From positions 868,001-932,000 of the forward strand of contig CALSOT010000006.1 of NCBI GenBank assembly GCA_943788045.1: a stretch of 64,000 nucleotides of DNA. Reading direction: 5' to 3'. The notes under the pieces were generated by a model. That model ran no database searches. It had not been told where the DNA came from and saw only the letters and a list, made by a program, of their open reading frames with translations. The position numbers and the translations under genes were made by a program. Positions 9,670-18,301 of the stretch are shown here, in pieces (the stretch's first letter is position 1; each line of letters starts with the position of its first letter). This DNA comes from an uncultured Polaribacter sp. Its GTDB lineage: Bacteria > Bacteroidota > Bacteroidia > Flavobacteriales > Flavobacteriaceae.

Positions 9670-9699
9670 TTGAAAAATTTCTGTAAACGTGTATCTTTG
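9670..9699 (+). promoter_or_regulatory. glyQS promoter (TTG-N19-TATCTTTG)
   Basis: TTG at 9670-9672 and TATCTTTG at 9692-9699 with a 19-base spacer match the Bacteroidetes -33/-7 pattern. The ATG of glyQS begins only eight bases after the -7 box, so the transcript would have almost no leader. Confidence 0.7.
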
Positions 9700-9707
9700 C
9701 GCTCATT

Positions 9708-11249
9708 ATGGCAAAACAAGAAGATAAATTTAAAAAAGTTTTATCGCACGCTAAAGAATATGGTTATGTTTTTCAGTCTTCTGAAATTTATGACGGTTTA
9801 AGTGCGGTTTACGATTATGCTCAAAATGGAGTTGAGCTCAAGAAAAATATTCGAGATTATTGGTGGAAAGCAATGGTGCAAATGCATGAAAACATTGTAG
9901 GTATAGATGCTTCAATTTTAATGCATCCAACAACTTGGAAAGCTTCTGGTCATGTTGATGCTTTTAATGACCCTTTAATCGATAATAAAGATTCTAAAAA
10001 ACGTTATAGAGCAGATGTCTTAATTGAAGACTACTGCGCTAAAATAGAAGGAAAAATAAATAAAGAAGTTGCAAAAGCAGAAAAACGTTTTGGTGATGCT
10101 TTTAATAAAGAGGAATTTATTGCAACCAACGGACGGGTTGTTGGGTATCAAGAAAAAATAAATTCAATATTAGCAAGAATGGGTAAATCTTTAGAGAATG
10201 AGGATTTAGCTGATGTTAAGTTATTAATTGAAGAATTAGAAATTGCAGATCCTGCAACAGGTTCTAAAAATTGGACGGATGTAAAACAATTTAATCTAAT
10301 GTTTGGCACTAAATTAGGTGCTTCGGCAGAAACTGCAATGGATTTATATTTACGTCCAGAAACAGCTCAAGGGATTTTTGTAAATTTCTTAAACGTGCAA
10401 AAAACGGGTAGGATGAAAATTCCTTTCGGAATTGCACAAACAGGTAAAGCTTTTAGAAATGAAATTGTTGCAAGACAGTTTATTTTTAGAATGCGTGAGT
10501 TTGAACAAATGGAAATGCAATTTTTTGTAAAGCCAGGAACTCAAAAAGAATGGTATGATGCTTGGAAAGAAACGCGTTTAAAATGGCATTTATCTTTAGG
10601 AATGGGAGCAGAGAATTATCGTTTTCATGATCATGATAAATTAGCACATTATGCTGATGCCGCTGCAGATATAGAGTTTAAATTTCCTTTCGGATTTAAA
10701 GAGTTAGAAGGAATTCATTCTCGTACAGATTTTGATTTAAAAGCACATGAAGAATTTTCTGGTAAGAAATTACAGTATTTCGACCATGAAGATAATAAAA
10801 GTTATACACCTTATGTTGTTGAAACTTCTATCGGTTTGGATAGAATGTTTTTAGCAGTTTTCTCTAATTCTTTGCAAGAAGAAGATTTAGGAAACGGAAC
10901 ATCAAGAACTGTTTTAAAATTACCAGCAGTTTTAGCTCCGTTTAAAGCAGCAATTTTTCCATTAGTTAAAAAGGATGGTTTGCCAGAATTAGCTCGCGAA
11001 ATTATGGATGATTTACGATGGGATTTCAATGTTTTTTACGATGAAAAAGATGCTGTTGGTAAACGTTATAGACGTCAAGATGCAGCAGGAACGCCATTTT
11101 GTATTACAGTAGACCATGACACCTTAGAGGATAAATGTGTTACCATAAGACATAGAGATACGATGGAACAAAAAAGAGTTGCAATTGCTGATTTAAAAGA
11201 AATTATAAAAGCAGAAGTTGCTGTAAAAACTTGGTTACAGAAAATGTAA
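9708..11249 (+). CDS. glyS: Glycine--tRNA ligase (dimeric type)
   Basis: Class II aminoacyl-tRNA synthetase charging tRNA-Gly. Length is 513 residues, the single-chain homodimeric type also found in Gram-positives and eukaryotes rather than the alpha2/beta2 enzyme. Motif 2 is FRNEIVARQFIFRMREFEQMEM near residues 245-268, and the class II core includes LRPETAQGIFVNF. The anticodon-binding domain starts near residue 400 (LPAVLAPFKAAIFPL). The ATG at 9708 gives the standard N-terminus. It has its own promoter and a strong terminator after the stop. Confidence 0.97.
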   Translation: MAKQEDKFKKVLSHAKEYGYVFQSSEIYDGLSAVYDYAQNGVELKKNIRDYWWKAMVQMHENIVGIDASILMHPTTWKASGHVDAFNDPLIDNKDSKKRYRADVLIEDYCAKIEGKINKEVAKAEKRFGDAFNKEEFIATNGRVVGYQEKINSILARMGKSLENEDLADVKLLIEELEIADPATGSKNWTDVKQFNLMFGTKLGASAETAMDLYLRPETAQGIFVNFLNVQKTGRMKIPFGIAQTGKAFRNEIVARQFIFRMREFEQMEMQFFVKPGTQKEWYDAWKETRLKWHLSLGMGAENYRFHDHDKLAHYADAAADIEFKFPFGFKELEGIHSRTDFDLKAHEEFSGKKLQYFDHEDNKSYTPYVVETSIGLDRMFLAVFSNSLQEEDLGNGTSRTVLKLPAVLAPFKAAIFPLVKKDGLPELAREIMDDLRWDFNVFYDEKDAVGKRYRRQDAAGTPFCITVDHDTLEDKCVTIRHRDTMEQKRVAIADLKEIIKAEVAVKTWLQKM

Positions 11250-11267
11250 CTAAATTTTAATTATAAT

Positions 11268-11307
11268 AAAAAAGGGTTGATTCTTAATTAAGAACCAACC
11301 CTTTTTT
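11268..11307. terminator. Rho-independent terminator, bidirectional
   Basis: AAAAAAGGGTTG and CAACCCTTTTTT enclose a second palindrome (TTCTTAATTAAGAA), giving a long hairpin flanked by A and T runs. It sits between the convergent glyS and heavy-metal-associated genes and can serve both. Confidence 0.9.
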
Positions 11308-11322
11308 ATTTGAGAGTGTTTG

Positions 11323-11697
11323 CTATTTTGTTTTGTTTGCACAACATGCTTTGTTTTTTCCTTCGCAGCTTTTTAAATTCTCGGAAGCTTTGTATAATTC
11401 TCCTCCTGCAATTCCACCTACAAAAGCAATTAAATCTTTCTTAGAGGTTTTATTTGTGTCAAACTCAATAGTTGCTATACTGTCTTTAAAAATAACATTT
11501 GCATTTAAAACACCCTCTTTTTTAGATAATTTAGATTGAATTGTCTTAGCACAACCAATTTCACAAGTCATTCCAGAAATGGCTAAAGAAATATTTTGTT
11601 TATTCACAGCTAGTGTTTCTTTTTTTGCTTCATTTTTACATCCTAGTATGATAAAAAAAGCAAAAGCGACAGAAAATAATATTTTTTTTGATTTCAT
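11323..11697 (-). CDS. Heavy-metal-associated (HMA) domain lipoprotein
   Basis: A 124-residue protein. The signal sequence ends in a lipobox ILGC (Cys20), so it is probably a periplasm-facing lipoprotein. Residues of about 36-105 form an HMA fold. The usual GMTCxxC metal motif reads GMTCEIGC here, i.e. a CxxxC spacing. The tail holds three more cysteines (CEGKNKACC). A role in copper or other soft-metal binding is plausible from the fold. No P-type ATPase is adjacent. It is transcribed toward the terminator shared with glyS. Confidence 0.8.
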   Translation of the reverse strand: MKSKKILFSVAFAFFIILGCKNEAKKETLAVNKQNISLAISGMTCEIGCAKTIQSKLSKKEGVLNANVIFKDSIATIEFDTNKTSKKDLIAFVGGIAGGELYKASENLKSCEGKNKACCANKTK

Positions 11698-11814
11698 GTA
11701 AATAGATTTAATTTTGAAAAAATACCCTTTATGTAATAAATATGTTACAAATTTATTAATAAAAGAGCTGAATTTTAAAGTTTTATCGGACTTTTACAAA
11801 ATATTTTTTTAAAA

Positions 11815-12690
11815 ATGAATAATCAACAACAAAAGTGGTTTTATCTTATCATTCTATCGATAGTTTGGGGTAGTTCTTTTATTTTAATGAAGAAAGCTCT
11901 TTTGGGTATAACTCCGATTCAGTTAGGTGCGTTGAGAATGATTTTTACTGCTATTTTCTTACTTTCTATAGCCTTTTCATCAATTAAAAAAATTAAAAAA
12001 AGACATTGGAAATATATTATTTATACCGCCTTAGCAGGTACATTTATACCTGGTTTTCTGTTTGCTTTTGCAATTACCACTATAGATAGTTCTATTGTAT
12101 CTATTTTAAATTCTTTTACACCTTTTAATACTTTAATTTTAGGTTCAATTTTCTTTGGTTTTGCTTTTAAGAAAGCCCAATTGTTTGGTGTCTTAATAGG
12201 TTTAGTTGGTACTTCAGTTTTAATATTGAAAGGAGCTGATTTACATCCGAATCAAAATTATTGGTATGCTCTATTAATTATTATTGCCTCTGTAGGTTAT
12301 GCTTTTAATGCTAATATGTTAAAAAAATATTTGCATGATTTGGATGCTTTGGCAATTACAACAGGTAATTTTTTATTGTTGATAATACCAGCGACGATTG
12401 TATTATGTTGTACCAACTTCTTTGAAGATTTTGATTCTAGAAATGAGGTTTTAATGCAGTCTATTGGTTATTTAGCTGTTTTATCAGTCGTAGGCACTGG
12501 TATTGCGAAAACTATTTATAATAAATTAGTTCATATTTCAGATCCAGTATTCTCATCTTCTGTAACTTATTTAATTCCTTTAGTCGCAATTTTTTGGGGA
12601 GTTTTAGATGGCGAAAAATTGAGTTTAATTCAAGTTTTTAGTGGAGTTATTATTTTAGTTGGAGTTTATTTAGTGAACAGGGCTAAGTAG
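11815..12690 (+). CDS. DMT-superfamily transporter (EamA family)
   Basis: A 291-residue inner-membrane protein with about ten hydrophobic helices arranged as two EamA repeats (residues of about 8-140 and 150-290). The first repeat begins with SIVWGSSFILMKKALLGI, typical of drug/metabolite exporters. The substrate cannot be inferred. It is monocistronic, ending upstream of the rplU promoter. Confidence 0.88.
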   Translation: MNNQQQKWFYLIILSIVWGSSFILMKKALLGITPIQLGALRMIFTAIFLLSIAFSSIKKIKKRHWKYIIYTALAGTFIPGFLFAFAITTIDSSIVSILNSFTPFNTLILGSIFFGFAFKKAQLFGVLIGLVGTSVLILKGADLHPNQNYWYALLIIIASVGYAFNANMLKKYLHDLDALAITTGNFLLLIIPATIVLCCTNFFEDFDSRNEVLMQSIGYLAVLSVVGTGIAKTIYNKLVHISDPVFSSSVTYLIPLVAIFWGVLDGEKLSLIQVFSGVIILVGVYLVNRAK

Positions 12691-12747
12691 TTTTTTATAA
12701 GTTTCGGTATTGTCTTGGTTTTGATAGAATTATTTATAAAAACTATA

Positions 12748-12777
12748 TTGGTAAGTTATAAAAAAGGTGTATATTTG
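12748..12777 (+). promoter_or_regulatory. rplU-rpmA promoter (TTG-N19-TATATTTG)
   Basis: TTG at 12748-12750 and TATATTTG at 12770-12777 are separated by 19 bases, a perfect fit to the Bacteroidetes promoter. The leader of roughly 55 bases contains a short GCATT/AATGC inverted repeat at about 12783-12803 that could be a weak leader hairpin. Confidence 0.75.
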
Positions 12778-12836
12778 CACCCGCATTTTCATTAGGATAA
12801 TGCACTAATTAGTATTAATTACGCAAAACAAATAGT

Positions 12837-13340
12837 ATGTACGCAATCGTAGAGATGGCAGGGCAGCAGTTTAAAGTTGCAAAAGACCAAAAAGTTTACG
12901 TTCACCGTTTACAAGGAGAAGTAGGATCAAAAGTAACTTTTGATAATGTACTTTTAATTGATAATAAAGGTAACGTTACAATTGGCGCCCCAGCTATAGA
13001 AGGAGCTTCAGTAACAGCTCAAATTTTAAGTCACTTAAAAGGTGATAAAGTAATCGTTTTCAAGAAGAAAAGAAGAAAAGGTTACATTAAGAAAAATGGA
13101 CACAGACAGTATTTAAGTGAGATTCAAATTGAATCTATCGCTGCCACTGGTGGAAAAAAATCAGCAAAAAAAGCATCTGCTCCTAAAAAAGAAGCTGCTC
13201 CTAAAGCTGAAGTAAAAGAAGCTACAACAGATTATAGTTCTATGACTGTTGCAGAATTAAAAGCAGCTGCAAAAGAAGCAGGTATCAAAGGGTATACTTC
13301 TTTAAAGAAAGCTGAATTAATTGAAGCTTTAACTAAATAA
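12837..13340 (+). CDS. rplU: 50S ribosomal protein L21 with a C-terminal helical extension
   Basis: Ribosomal protein L21 of the large subunit. Residues 1-103 are a standard L21 ([35 protein letters not shown]). Most bacteria stop there. This one continues to 167 residues: a Lys/Ala-rich linker (about residues 108-132) and then a compact segment [19 protein letters not shown] near residues 135-153, ending in [10 protein letters not shown]. That segment resembles Rho_N/SAP-like helix-extended-loop-helix modules that bind nucleic acid. Such extensions occur in other Flavobacteriia from memory. It is first in an rplU-rpmA operon. Confidence 0.95.
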   Translation: MYAIVEMAGQQFKVAKDQKVYVHRLQGEVGSKVTFDNVLLIDNKGNVTIGAPAIEGASVTAQILSHLKGDKVIVFKKKRRKGYIKKNGHRQYLSEIQIESIAATGGKKSAKKASAPKKEAAPKAEVKEATTDYSSMTVAELKAAAKEAGIKGYTSLKKAELIEALTK

Positions 13341-13367
13341 GAATTTCAATTTTAAAACCATAAGATC

Positions 13368-13628
13368 ATGGCACATAAAAAAGGAGTAGGTAGTTCGAAG
13401 AATGGTAGAGAATCAGAATCGAAAAGACTAGGTGTAAAAATATTTGGAGGACAAGCTGCAATTGCAGGAAACATTATTGTTCGTCAAAGAGGAACAACTC
13501 ACAATCCAGGAGAAAACGTTTACATGGGTAAAGATCATACTTTACATGCAAAAGTTGACGGTGTTGTAGAATTCCGTAAGAAAAGAAATAATAGATCTTA
13601 TGTATCTGTTACTCCATTTGAAGCTTAA
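13368..13628 (+). CDS. rpmA: 50S ribosomal protein L27
   Basis: Ribosomal protein L27, whose N-terminus reaches toward the peptidyl transferase centre. The 86-residue sequence starts [24 protein letters not shown], the uncleaved short N-terminus without the Firmicutes-type cleavable extension. It is 27 bases after rplU and followed by a strong terminator. Confidence 0.98.
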   Translation: MAHKKGVGSSKNGRESESKRLGVKIFGGQAAIAGNIIVRQRGTTHNPGENVYMGKDHTLHAKVDGVVEFRKKRNNRSYVSVTPFEA

Positions 13629-13650
13629 GAAATTTAGCTTTTAATAAATA

Positions 13651-13690
13651 AAAAATCGCTTAGACAATTAGTTGTTTAAGCGATTTTTTA
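13651..13690 (+). terminator. Rho-independent terminator after rplU-rpmA
   Basis: AAAAAATCGCTTA (13651-13663) pairs with TAAGCGATTTTTT (13678-13690), with further pairing inside the loop (ACAA/TTGT), and is followed by a T-rich run. Confidence 0.92.
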
Positions 13691-13836
13691 TTTTTACTAT
13701 TATTTTAGCGAATCTAAATTTATCCATTCAGTAACGATTTATATTTAAATTAATTTTAGGCTTAATTTATTGGTATTAGAGATTCATGTTTGTTTTTATC
13801 TCTTCAATTTGTTCAACGATACTTAGTTGTATTTTG

Positions 13837-13844
13837 TATTTTTG
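13837..13844 (+). promoter_or_regulatory. -7 box (TATTTTTG) for waaA
   Basis: TATTTTTG matches TAnnTTTG. The best upstream TTTG (13808-13811) is 25 bases away, slightly more than usual. The waaA ATG begins at 13850, five bases after the box, so the message would be leaderless or nearly so. Confidence 0.5.
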
Positions 13845-13849
13845 CAATT

Positions 13850-15085
13850 ATGAAATTTTTATATAATTGTATTGTTTTTATATCTGCACTTTTACTACCA
13901 ATAATTGGGGTGTTTCATAAAAAAATAAAACTATTTATTCATGGAAGAAGTAAAACGTTTTCTGAGATTTCTAAATTGAAGAATTTTAAAACTATTTGGC
14001 TTCATGCTGCTTCTTTAGGTGAGTTTGAGCAAGCCAGACCTATTATTGAAGATATAAAGAAAAACTATCCTGATTATAAAATATTAGTTACCTTTTTTTC
14101 GCCTTCGGGCTATGAAATTAGAAAGAATTACAATTTAGCAGATGTAATTTGTTATTTGCCTTTAGATTCTAAATCCAATGCAAGAAAATTTATAAAAGAG
14201 GTAAATCCTACTTTGGCAATTTTTATAAAGTATGAGTTCTGGCCAAATTTATTAAACGAATTAAAACTAAAAGAAGTTCCAACAATTTTAGTTTCAGGTA
14301 TTTTAAGAAAAAAGCAACTTTTCTTTAAAAGTTATGGTGGTTTTATGAGGGATTCGTTAAAAGCTTTTCATCACTTTTTTGTACAAGACGAAAACTCTAA
14401 GAGCTTATTAAGCTCAATTAATTTTGATAATGTTACTGTTGCTGGAGATACACGTTTCGACAGGGTCTCTAAGATTTTAGAGCAAAATAATTCTCTCGAT
14501 TTTATTAATGAATTTAAAAACGACAACTATACAATTGTTGCAGGAAGTACTTGGCAGGAAGACGAGGAGCTTTTGGTAGATTATATTAATAATAAAGCTT
14601 CAGAAGACGAGAAGTTTATTATTGCACCTCATAATATAAAGCAAGAACCTATTTTAGAATTACAGAAGTCTATTAAAAAGAAAACTGTTTTGTATTCTCA
14701 ACTAAGGCATGATTTGAATTTAAAAGAATATCAAGTTTTCATTGTCGATACAATCGGAATTTTAACTAAAATTTATGCAACAGCAGATGTTGCTTATGTT
14801 GGTGGGGGGTTAAAAACGGGTTTGCATAATATTTTAGAGCCAGCAACTTTCGGAATTCCTGTGGTGATTGGAAATAAATACAACAAATTTAAAGAAGCCG
14901 TAGATTTGGTTAAAATAGGAGGTTGTATTTCTATTAAAAACAAAGAAGAGTTTTCTCAGACTTTTATAAACTTTAAAGAGGAGGAAAATTTCAGAAAACT
15001 AACAGGAGTAATCAACAAAAGATACATTAAAGACAATCTTGGAGCAACAAAATTAATTATGAATTATTTAAAAACTCAATTATAG
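13850..15085 (+). CDS. waaA: 3-deoxy-D-manno-octulosonic acid transferase (Kdo transferase)
   Basis: Membrane-associated glycosyltransferase that adds Kdo to lipid A precursors. From ATG 13850 it has 411 residues with an N-terminal membrane anchor (residues of about 2-23), the conserved WLHAASLGEFEQARP block near residues 50-64, and the C-terminal nucleotide-binding region AYVGGGLKTGLHNILEPATFGIPVV near residues 320-345. An in-frame ATG at 13790 would add 20 residues but places the start upstream of the -7 box, so I prefer 13850. It is the first gene of a tightly packed run with the YeeE-type and molybdenum cofactor genes. Confidence 0.93.
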   Translation: MKFLYNCIVFISALLLPIIGVFHKKIKLFIHGRSKTFSEISKLKNFKTIWLHAASLGEFEQARPIIEDIKKNYPDYKILVTFFSPSGYEIRKNYNLADVICYLPLDSKSNARKFIKEVNPTLAIFIKYEFWPNLLNELKLKEVPTILVSGILRKKQLFFKSYGGFMRDSLKAFHHFFVQDENSKSLLSSINFDNVTVAGDTRFDRVSKILEQNNSLDFINEFKNDNYTIVAGSTWQEDEELLVDYINNKASEDEKFIIAPHNIKQEPILELQKSIKKKTVLYSQLRHDLNLKEYQVFIVDTIGILTKIYATADVAYVGGGLKTGLHNILEPATFGIPVVIGNKYNKFKEAVDLVKIGGCISIKNKEEFSQTFINFKEEENFRKLTGVINKRYIKDNLGATKLIMNYLKTQL

Positions 15086-15087
15086 TT

Positions 15088-15645
15088 ATGGATTTTATAC
15101 TACAACCTTGGGCTTGGTATGTTGGGGGTCCTTTAATATCAATTTCATTGTTATTATATTTTTACTTTGGTAAAAACTTTGGAGCCTCAACAAATTTTGA
15201 AACTCTTTGCACCATGGCTGGAGCAGGAAATTTTTCTGACTATTTTAAGAAAGATTGGAAACAAAGAGATTTTGCTTTACTATTTGTCGTTGGCTTAATT
15301 ATAGGAGGTTTTATTTCATCAAATTTTTTAATTCCAGAACAAATTATTGATTTAAACCCAACAACAGTTCAAGAACTCACAGACTTAGGTTTTGCAAATG
15401 CTGGAAATCAATATTTTCCAGATGAAATTTTTGGGAGTGAGATTTATACATCTTTAAAAGGTTTTCTAATTCTGATTATTTCTGGTGTTTTGATTGGATT
15501 TGGAACTCGTTACGCAGGAGGGTGTACTTCTGGTCATGCAATTACAGGTTTAAGTAGTTTACAATTTCCATCTTTATTGGCTGTAATTGGCTTTTTTATT
15601 GGTGGTATTATTGCTACATGGTTTATAATTCCAATTATATTTTAG
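15088..15645 (+). CDS. YeeE/YedE-family membrane protein, first half of a pair
   Basis: A 185-residue inner-membrane protein of the YeeE/YedE (TsuA-like) family, some members of which carry thiosulfate or other sulfur compounds into the cell. The motif YAGGCTSGHAITGLSSLQ near residues 148-165 contains the conserved cysteine. About four to five hydrophobic helices are visible. Full-length family members are about twice as long. Here the fold seems split into two adjacent genes, this one and the next. It begins two bases after the waaA stop. Confidence 0.82.
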   Translation: MDFILQPWAWYVGGPLISISLLLYFYFGKNFGASTNFETLCTMAGAGNFSDYFKKDWKQRDFALLFVVGLIIGGFISSNFLIPEQIIDLNPTTVQELTDLGFANAGNQYFPDEIFGSEIYTSLKGFLILIISGVLIGFGTRYAGGCTSGHAITGLSSLQFPSLLAVIGFFIGGIIATWFIIPIIF

Positions 15646-15647
15646 AT

Positions 15648-16061
15648 ATGAAAAATATTAAATTTTTATTTTTAGGAATCTTTTTTGCAATTGTTTTAAG
15701 TAAAACTGAAGCCATTTCTTGGTATCGTTTTTATGAAATGTTTAAGTTTCAATCTTTTCATATGTTCGGAATTATAGGTGGAGCTGTGGTAATTTCCATG
15801 ATTTTTATGCAATTGTTCAAAAAGGGAATTATAAAAGATATTAATGGTAATAAAATTATTCCAAAACCAAAGAAAAAAGGATTTATAAGCACCATTTTAG
15901 GTGGAACTTTATTTGGCTTAGGTTGGGGGATTTCCGGGGCTTGTGCTGCTCCAATTTTTGTAATTTTAGGATTTAAATTAATACCCGCTTTAATTATTTT
16001 ATTTGGCGCACTTTTAGGTGCATTTTTATATGGTTTAGTAAGCAAAAAATTGCCAAATTAG
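15648..16061 (+). CDS. YeeE/YedE-like membrane protein, second half (DUF6691-type)
   Basis: From ATG 15648 it encodes 137 residues with four hydrophobic helices and a conserved cysteine in GWGISGACAAP near residues 84-94. This matches the second repeat of YeeE/YedE transporters. An in-frame ATG at 15618 would overlap the previous gene by 28 bases and add residues that are not family-like. The stop is directly followed by the moaA ATG (TAG then ATG), so translation is likely coupled. The pair may import a sulfur compound, and a link to the sulfur needed for molybdopterin is suggestive but unproven. Confidence 0.8.
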   Translation: MKNIKFLFLGIFFAIVLSKTEAISWYRFYEMFKFQSFHMFGIIGGAVVISMIFMQLFKKGIIKDINGNKIIPKPKKKGFISTILGGTLFGLGWGISGACAAPIFVILGFKLIPALIILFGALLGAFLYGLVSKKLPN

Positions 16062-17054
16062 ATGAGTAAACTTGTAGACAATTTTGGTAGACAAATGGAG
16101 TATGTGCGTCTGGCAGTAACAGACCGCTGTAATTTGCGTTGCCAATATTGTATGCCTGCTCAAGGAATAGATATTGTTCCAAGACAAGAGTTGCTTTCGT
16201 ACAAAGAAATGTATCGTTTAATTCGTGTACTTACAGAGTTGGGTGTAAAAAAAGTGCGTTTAACTGGCGGAGAGCCTTTTGTGCGTAAAGATTTTGTTAG
16301 TTTTTTAGAAATGTTGTCTTATAACGATTTGTTAGATGAAATTAATATTACAACAAACGGTGCTTTAATTTCTAAATATATTTCTAAAATTGAAAAATTA
16401 GAAAAAGTAAAAACAATAAACTTAAGTATAGATAGTTTAGAAAAAGATAAGTTTTCTAAAATTACAAGGAGAGATGTTTTTTCTGATGTTTATAAAACAT
16501 TCGAAATCTTAGAAAAAAGCAGTTTAGATTTAAAATTGAATGTAGTTGTACAATCTGGTTTTAATACTGATGAAATTCTCGATTTTGTTAGATTAACAAA
16601 AGATAAAAATATTATTGTACGTTTTATTGAAGAAATGCCTTTTAATGGAAAAGGGCAACGGGATATGCAAGAGAACTGGACGTTTAAAAAGATTTTAAAC
16701 GAGATAAAAACTGAGTTTAAGGTTGTTGAAATTCAATCCGAAAAATCATCAACTTCAAGAAATTATAAAATTGAAAACCATAAAGGAACAGTTGGAATAA
16801 TACCTGCTTTTACAAGAACTATTTGTAACGATTGTAATCGAATTAGAATTACATCAACAGGAACCTTTAAAAATTGTTTGTTTGATGATGGTGTTTTTAA
16901 TCTTCGAGATTTTATACGAAAAGGAGCTTCTAACGAAGATTTAAAAGAACTCTTTTTGAGATTAGTAAAACAAAAACCAGAAAACGGTTTTATAGCTGAA
17001 GCGAATAGAAAAGATGGCAGGGCTTCTGAGAGTATGAGTACAATTGGAGGTTAG
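16062..17054 (+). CDS. moaA: GTP 3',8-cyclase MoaA
   Basis: Radical SAM enzyme that, with MoaC, converts GTP to cyclic pyranopterin monophosphate, the first step of molybdenum cofactor synthesis. The N-terminal [4Fe-4S] motif CNLRCQYC is at residues 23-30. A C-terminal cluster site is seen in CNDCNRIRITSTG followed by NC. The protein ends in GG, as required for MoaA activity. Length is 330 residues. It sits directly after the YeeE-type pair and 59 bases before moeA. Confidence 0.97.
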   Translation: MSKLVDNFGRQMEYVRLAVTDRCNLRCQYCMPAQGIDIVPRQELLSYKEMYRLIRVLTELGVKKVRLTGGEPFVRKDFVSFLEMLSYNDLLDEINITTNGALISKYISKIEKLEKVKTINLSIDSLEKDKFSKITRRDVFSDVYKTFEILEKSSLDLKLNVVVQSGFNTDEILDFVRLTKDKNIIVRFIEEMPFNGKGQRDMQENWTFKKILNEIKTEFKVVEIQSEKSSTSRNYKIENHKGTVGIIPAFTRTICNDCNRIRITSTGTFKNCLFDDGVFNLRDFIRKGASNEDLKELFLRLVKQKPENGFIAEANRKDGRASESMSTIGG

Positions 17055-17113
17055 GAAAATATTAACCGTTAAATTGTAGATGAACTCAAATAAATAATTA
17101 CATATTTAAAATA

Positions 17114-18301
17114 ATGGTTTCAGTAGAAAAAGCTTTACAGGCAGTTTTAAATTCAACTCAAGATTTTGGAGTTGAAGAAATTCCATTTATAAAATCTGTA
17201 GGTAGAATTTTAAAAGAAGAAATTTCTGCAGACAGAGATTTCCCTCCTTTTAATAGAGTTTCTATGGATGGAATTGCAATTGATTTTGCTTCATTTAAAC
17301 AAGGACAAAAGTCTTTTGAAATAGAAGGAATTCAAGCAGCCGGGAGCAAACAAATCAAACTTCAAAATGCTAAAAACTGTATTGAAGTGATGACCGGTGC
17401 AGTTTTACCAAAAAGTGCTAATACTGTTATAAGATATGAAGATGTAACGATTAAAAACGGAATTGCAACAATAAATGTAGATTCTCTAAATGATCGACAA
17501 AACGTTCATCTAAAGGGAAAAGATGGAAATGTTGGAGATATTCTTATTTCTGAAAACACAATGATATCTGCTGCAGAAATAGGTGTTTTAGCAACTGTTG
17601 GTAAATCGTTTATAAAGGTTGCAAAACAACCAAAAGTAATGATTGTTTCTACAGGAGATGAATTGGTTGGTGTTGATGAAATTCCGTTAGAACATCAAAT
17701 AAGAAGAAGTAATGTTTTTTCGTTAGTTTCTTTGTTAGAAAGATTAAATATTTCTTCAGAAACAGCTCATGTAACAGATGAGAAATCTGTATTAAAATCT
17801 AAAATTAAAAAGTATTTACAAGAGTATGATGTGTTGCTTTTTAGCGGGGCAGTGAGTAAAGGTAAATATGATTTTCTACCAGAAGTTTTTGATGAATTAG
17901 GAGTTAAAAAACTCTTTCACAAGGTAGCGCAAAGGCCAGGAAAACCTTTTTTTTACGGAGAAACAGATAGTTGTAATGTGTTTGGATTTCCCGGAAATCC
18001 TATTTCAACTTTTGTAAATTGTTTAGCGTATTTTTATCCTTGGTATTACAAATCTGTAAGACTAAAAGTTGATGTAGAAATTGCTGTTTTAGGAGAAGAT
18101 GTTTTTTTTAAGCCTAACTTAGTATACTTTTTACAAGTAAAGTTAGAAACCAGAAAAGGTGAATTAATTGCTTTTCCGATTAAAGGAAATGGATCTGGAG
18201 ATTTAGCCAGTTTGGTAAATACAGATGCTTTTATTCAATTGCCAAATGATAACATAGAATTTAAAAAAGGAAATACCTTTCCGATAATTAGATATAGATA
18301 A
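17114..18301 (+). CDS. moeA: Molybdopterin molybdenumtransferase MoeA
   Basis: Inserts molybdate into adenylylated molybdopterin. The 395-residue sequence shows PPFNRVSMDGIA near residues 41-52, a conserved MoeA block, and the MPT-binding core VSTGDEL followed by SGAVSKGKYD in the third domain. It overlaps moaC by one base (TAATG), showing translational coupling. Confidence 0.95.
   Translation: MVSVEKALQAVLNSTQDFGVEEIPFIKSVGRILKEEISADRDFPPFNRVSMDGIAIDFASFKQGQKSFEIEGIQAAGSKQIKLQNAKNCIEVMTGAVLPKSANTVIRYEDVTIKNGIATINVDSLNDRQNVHLKGKDGNVGDILISENTMISAAEIGVLATVGKSFIKVAKQPKVMIVSTGDELVGVDEIPLEHQIRRSNVFSLVSLLERLNISSETAHVTDEKSVLKSKIKKYLQEYDVLLFSGAVSKGKYDFLPEVFDELGVKKLFHKVAQRPGKPFFYGETDSCNVFGFPGNPISTFVNCLAYFYPWYYKSVRLKVDVEIAVLGEDVFFKPNLVYFLQVKLETRKGELIAFPIKGNGSGDLASLVNTDAFIQLPNDNIEFKKGNTFPIIRYR

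Noticed and set aside
12783..12803. L21 leader regulatory RNA
   Set aside because: Only a five-base inverted repeat is visible, which is too weak to call a structured leader.
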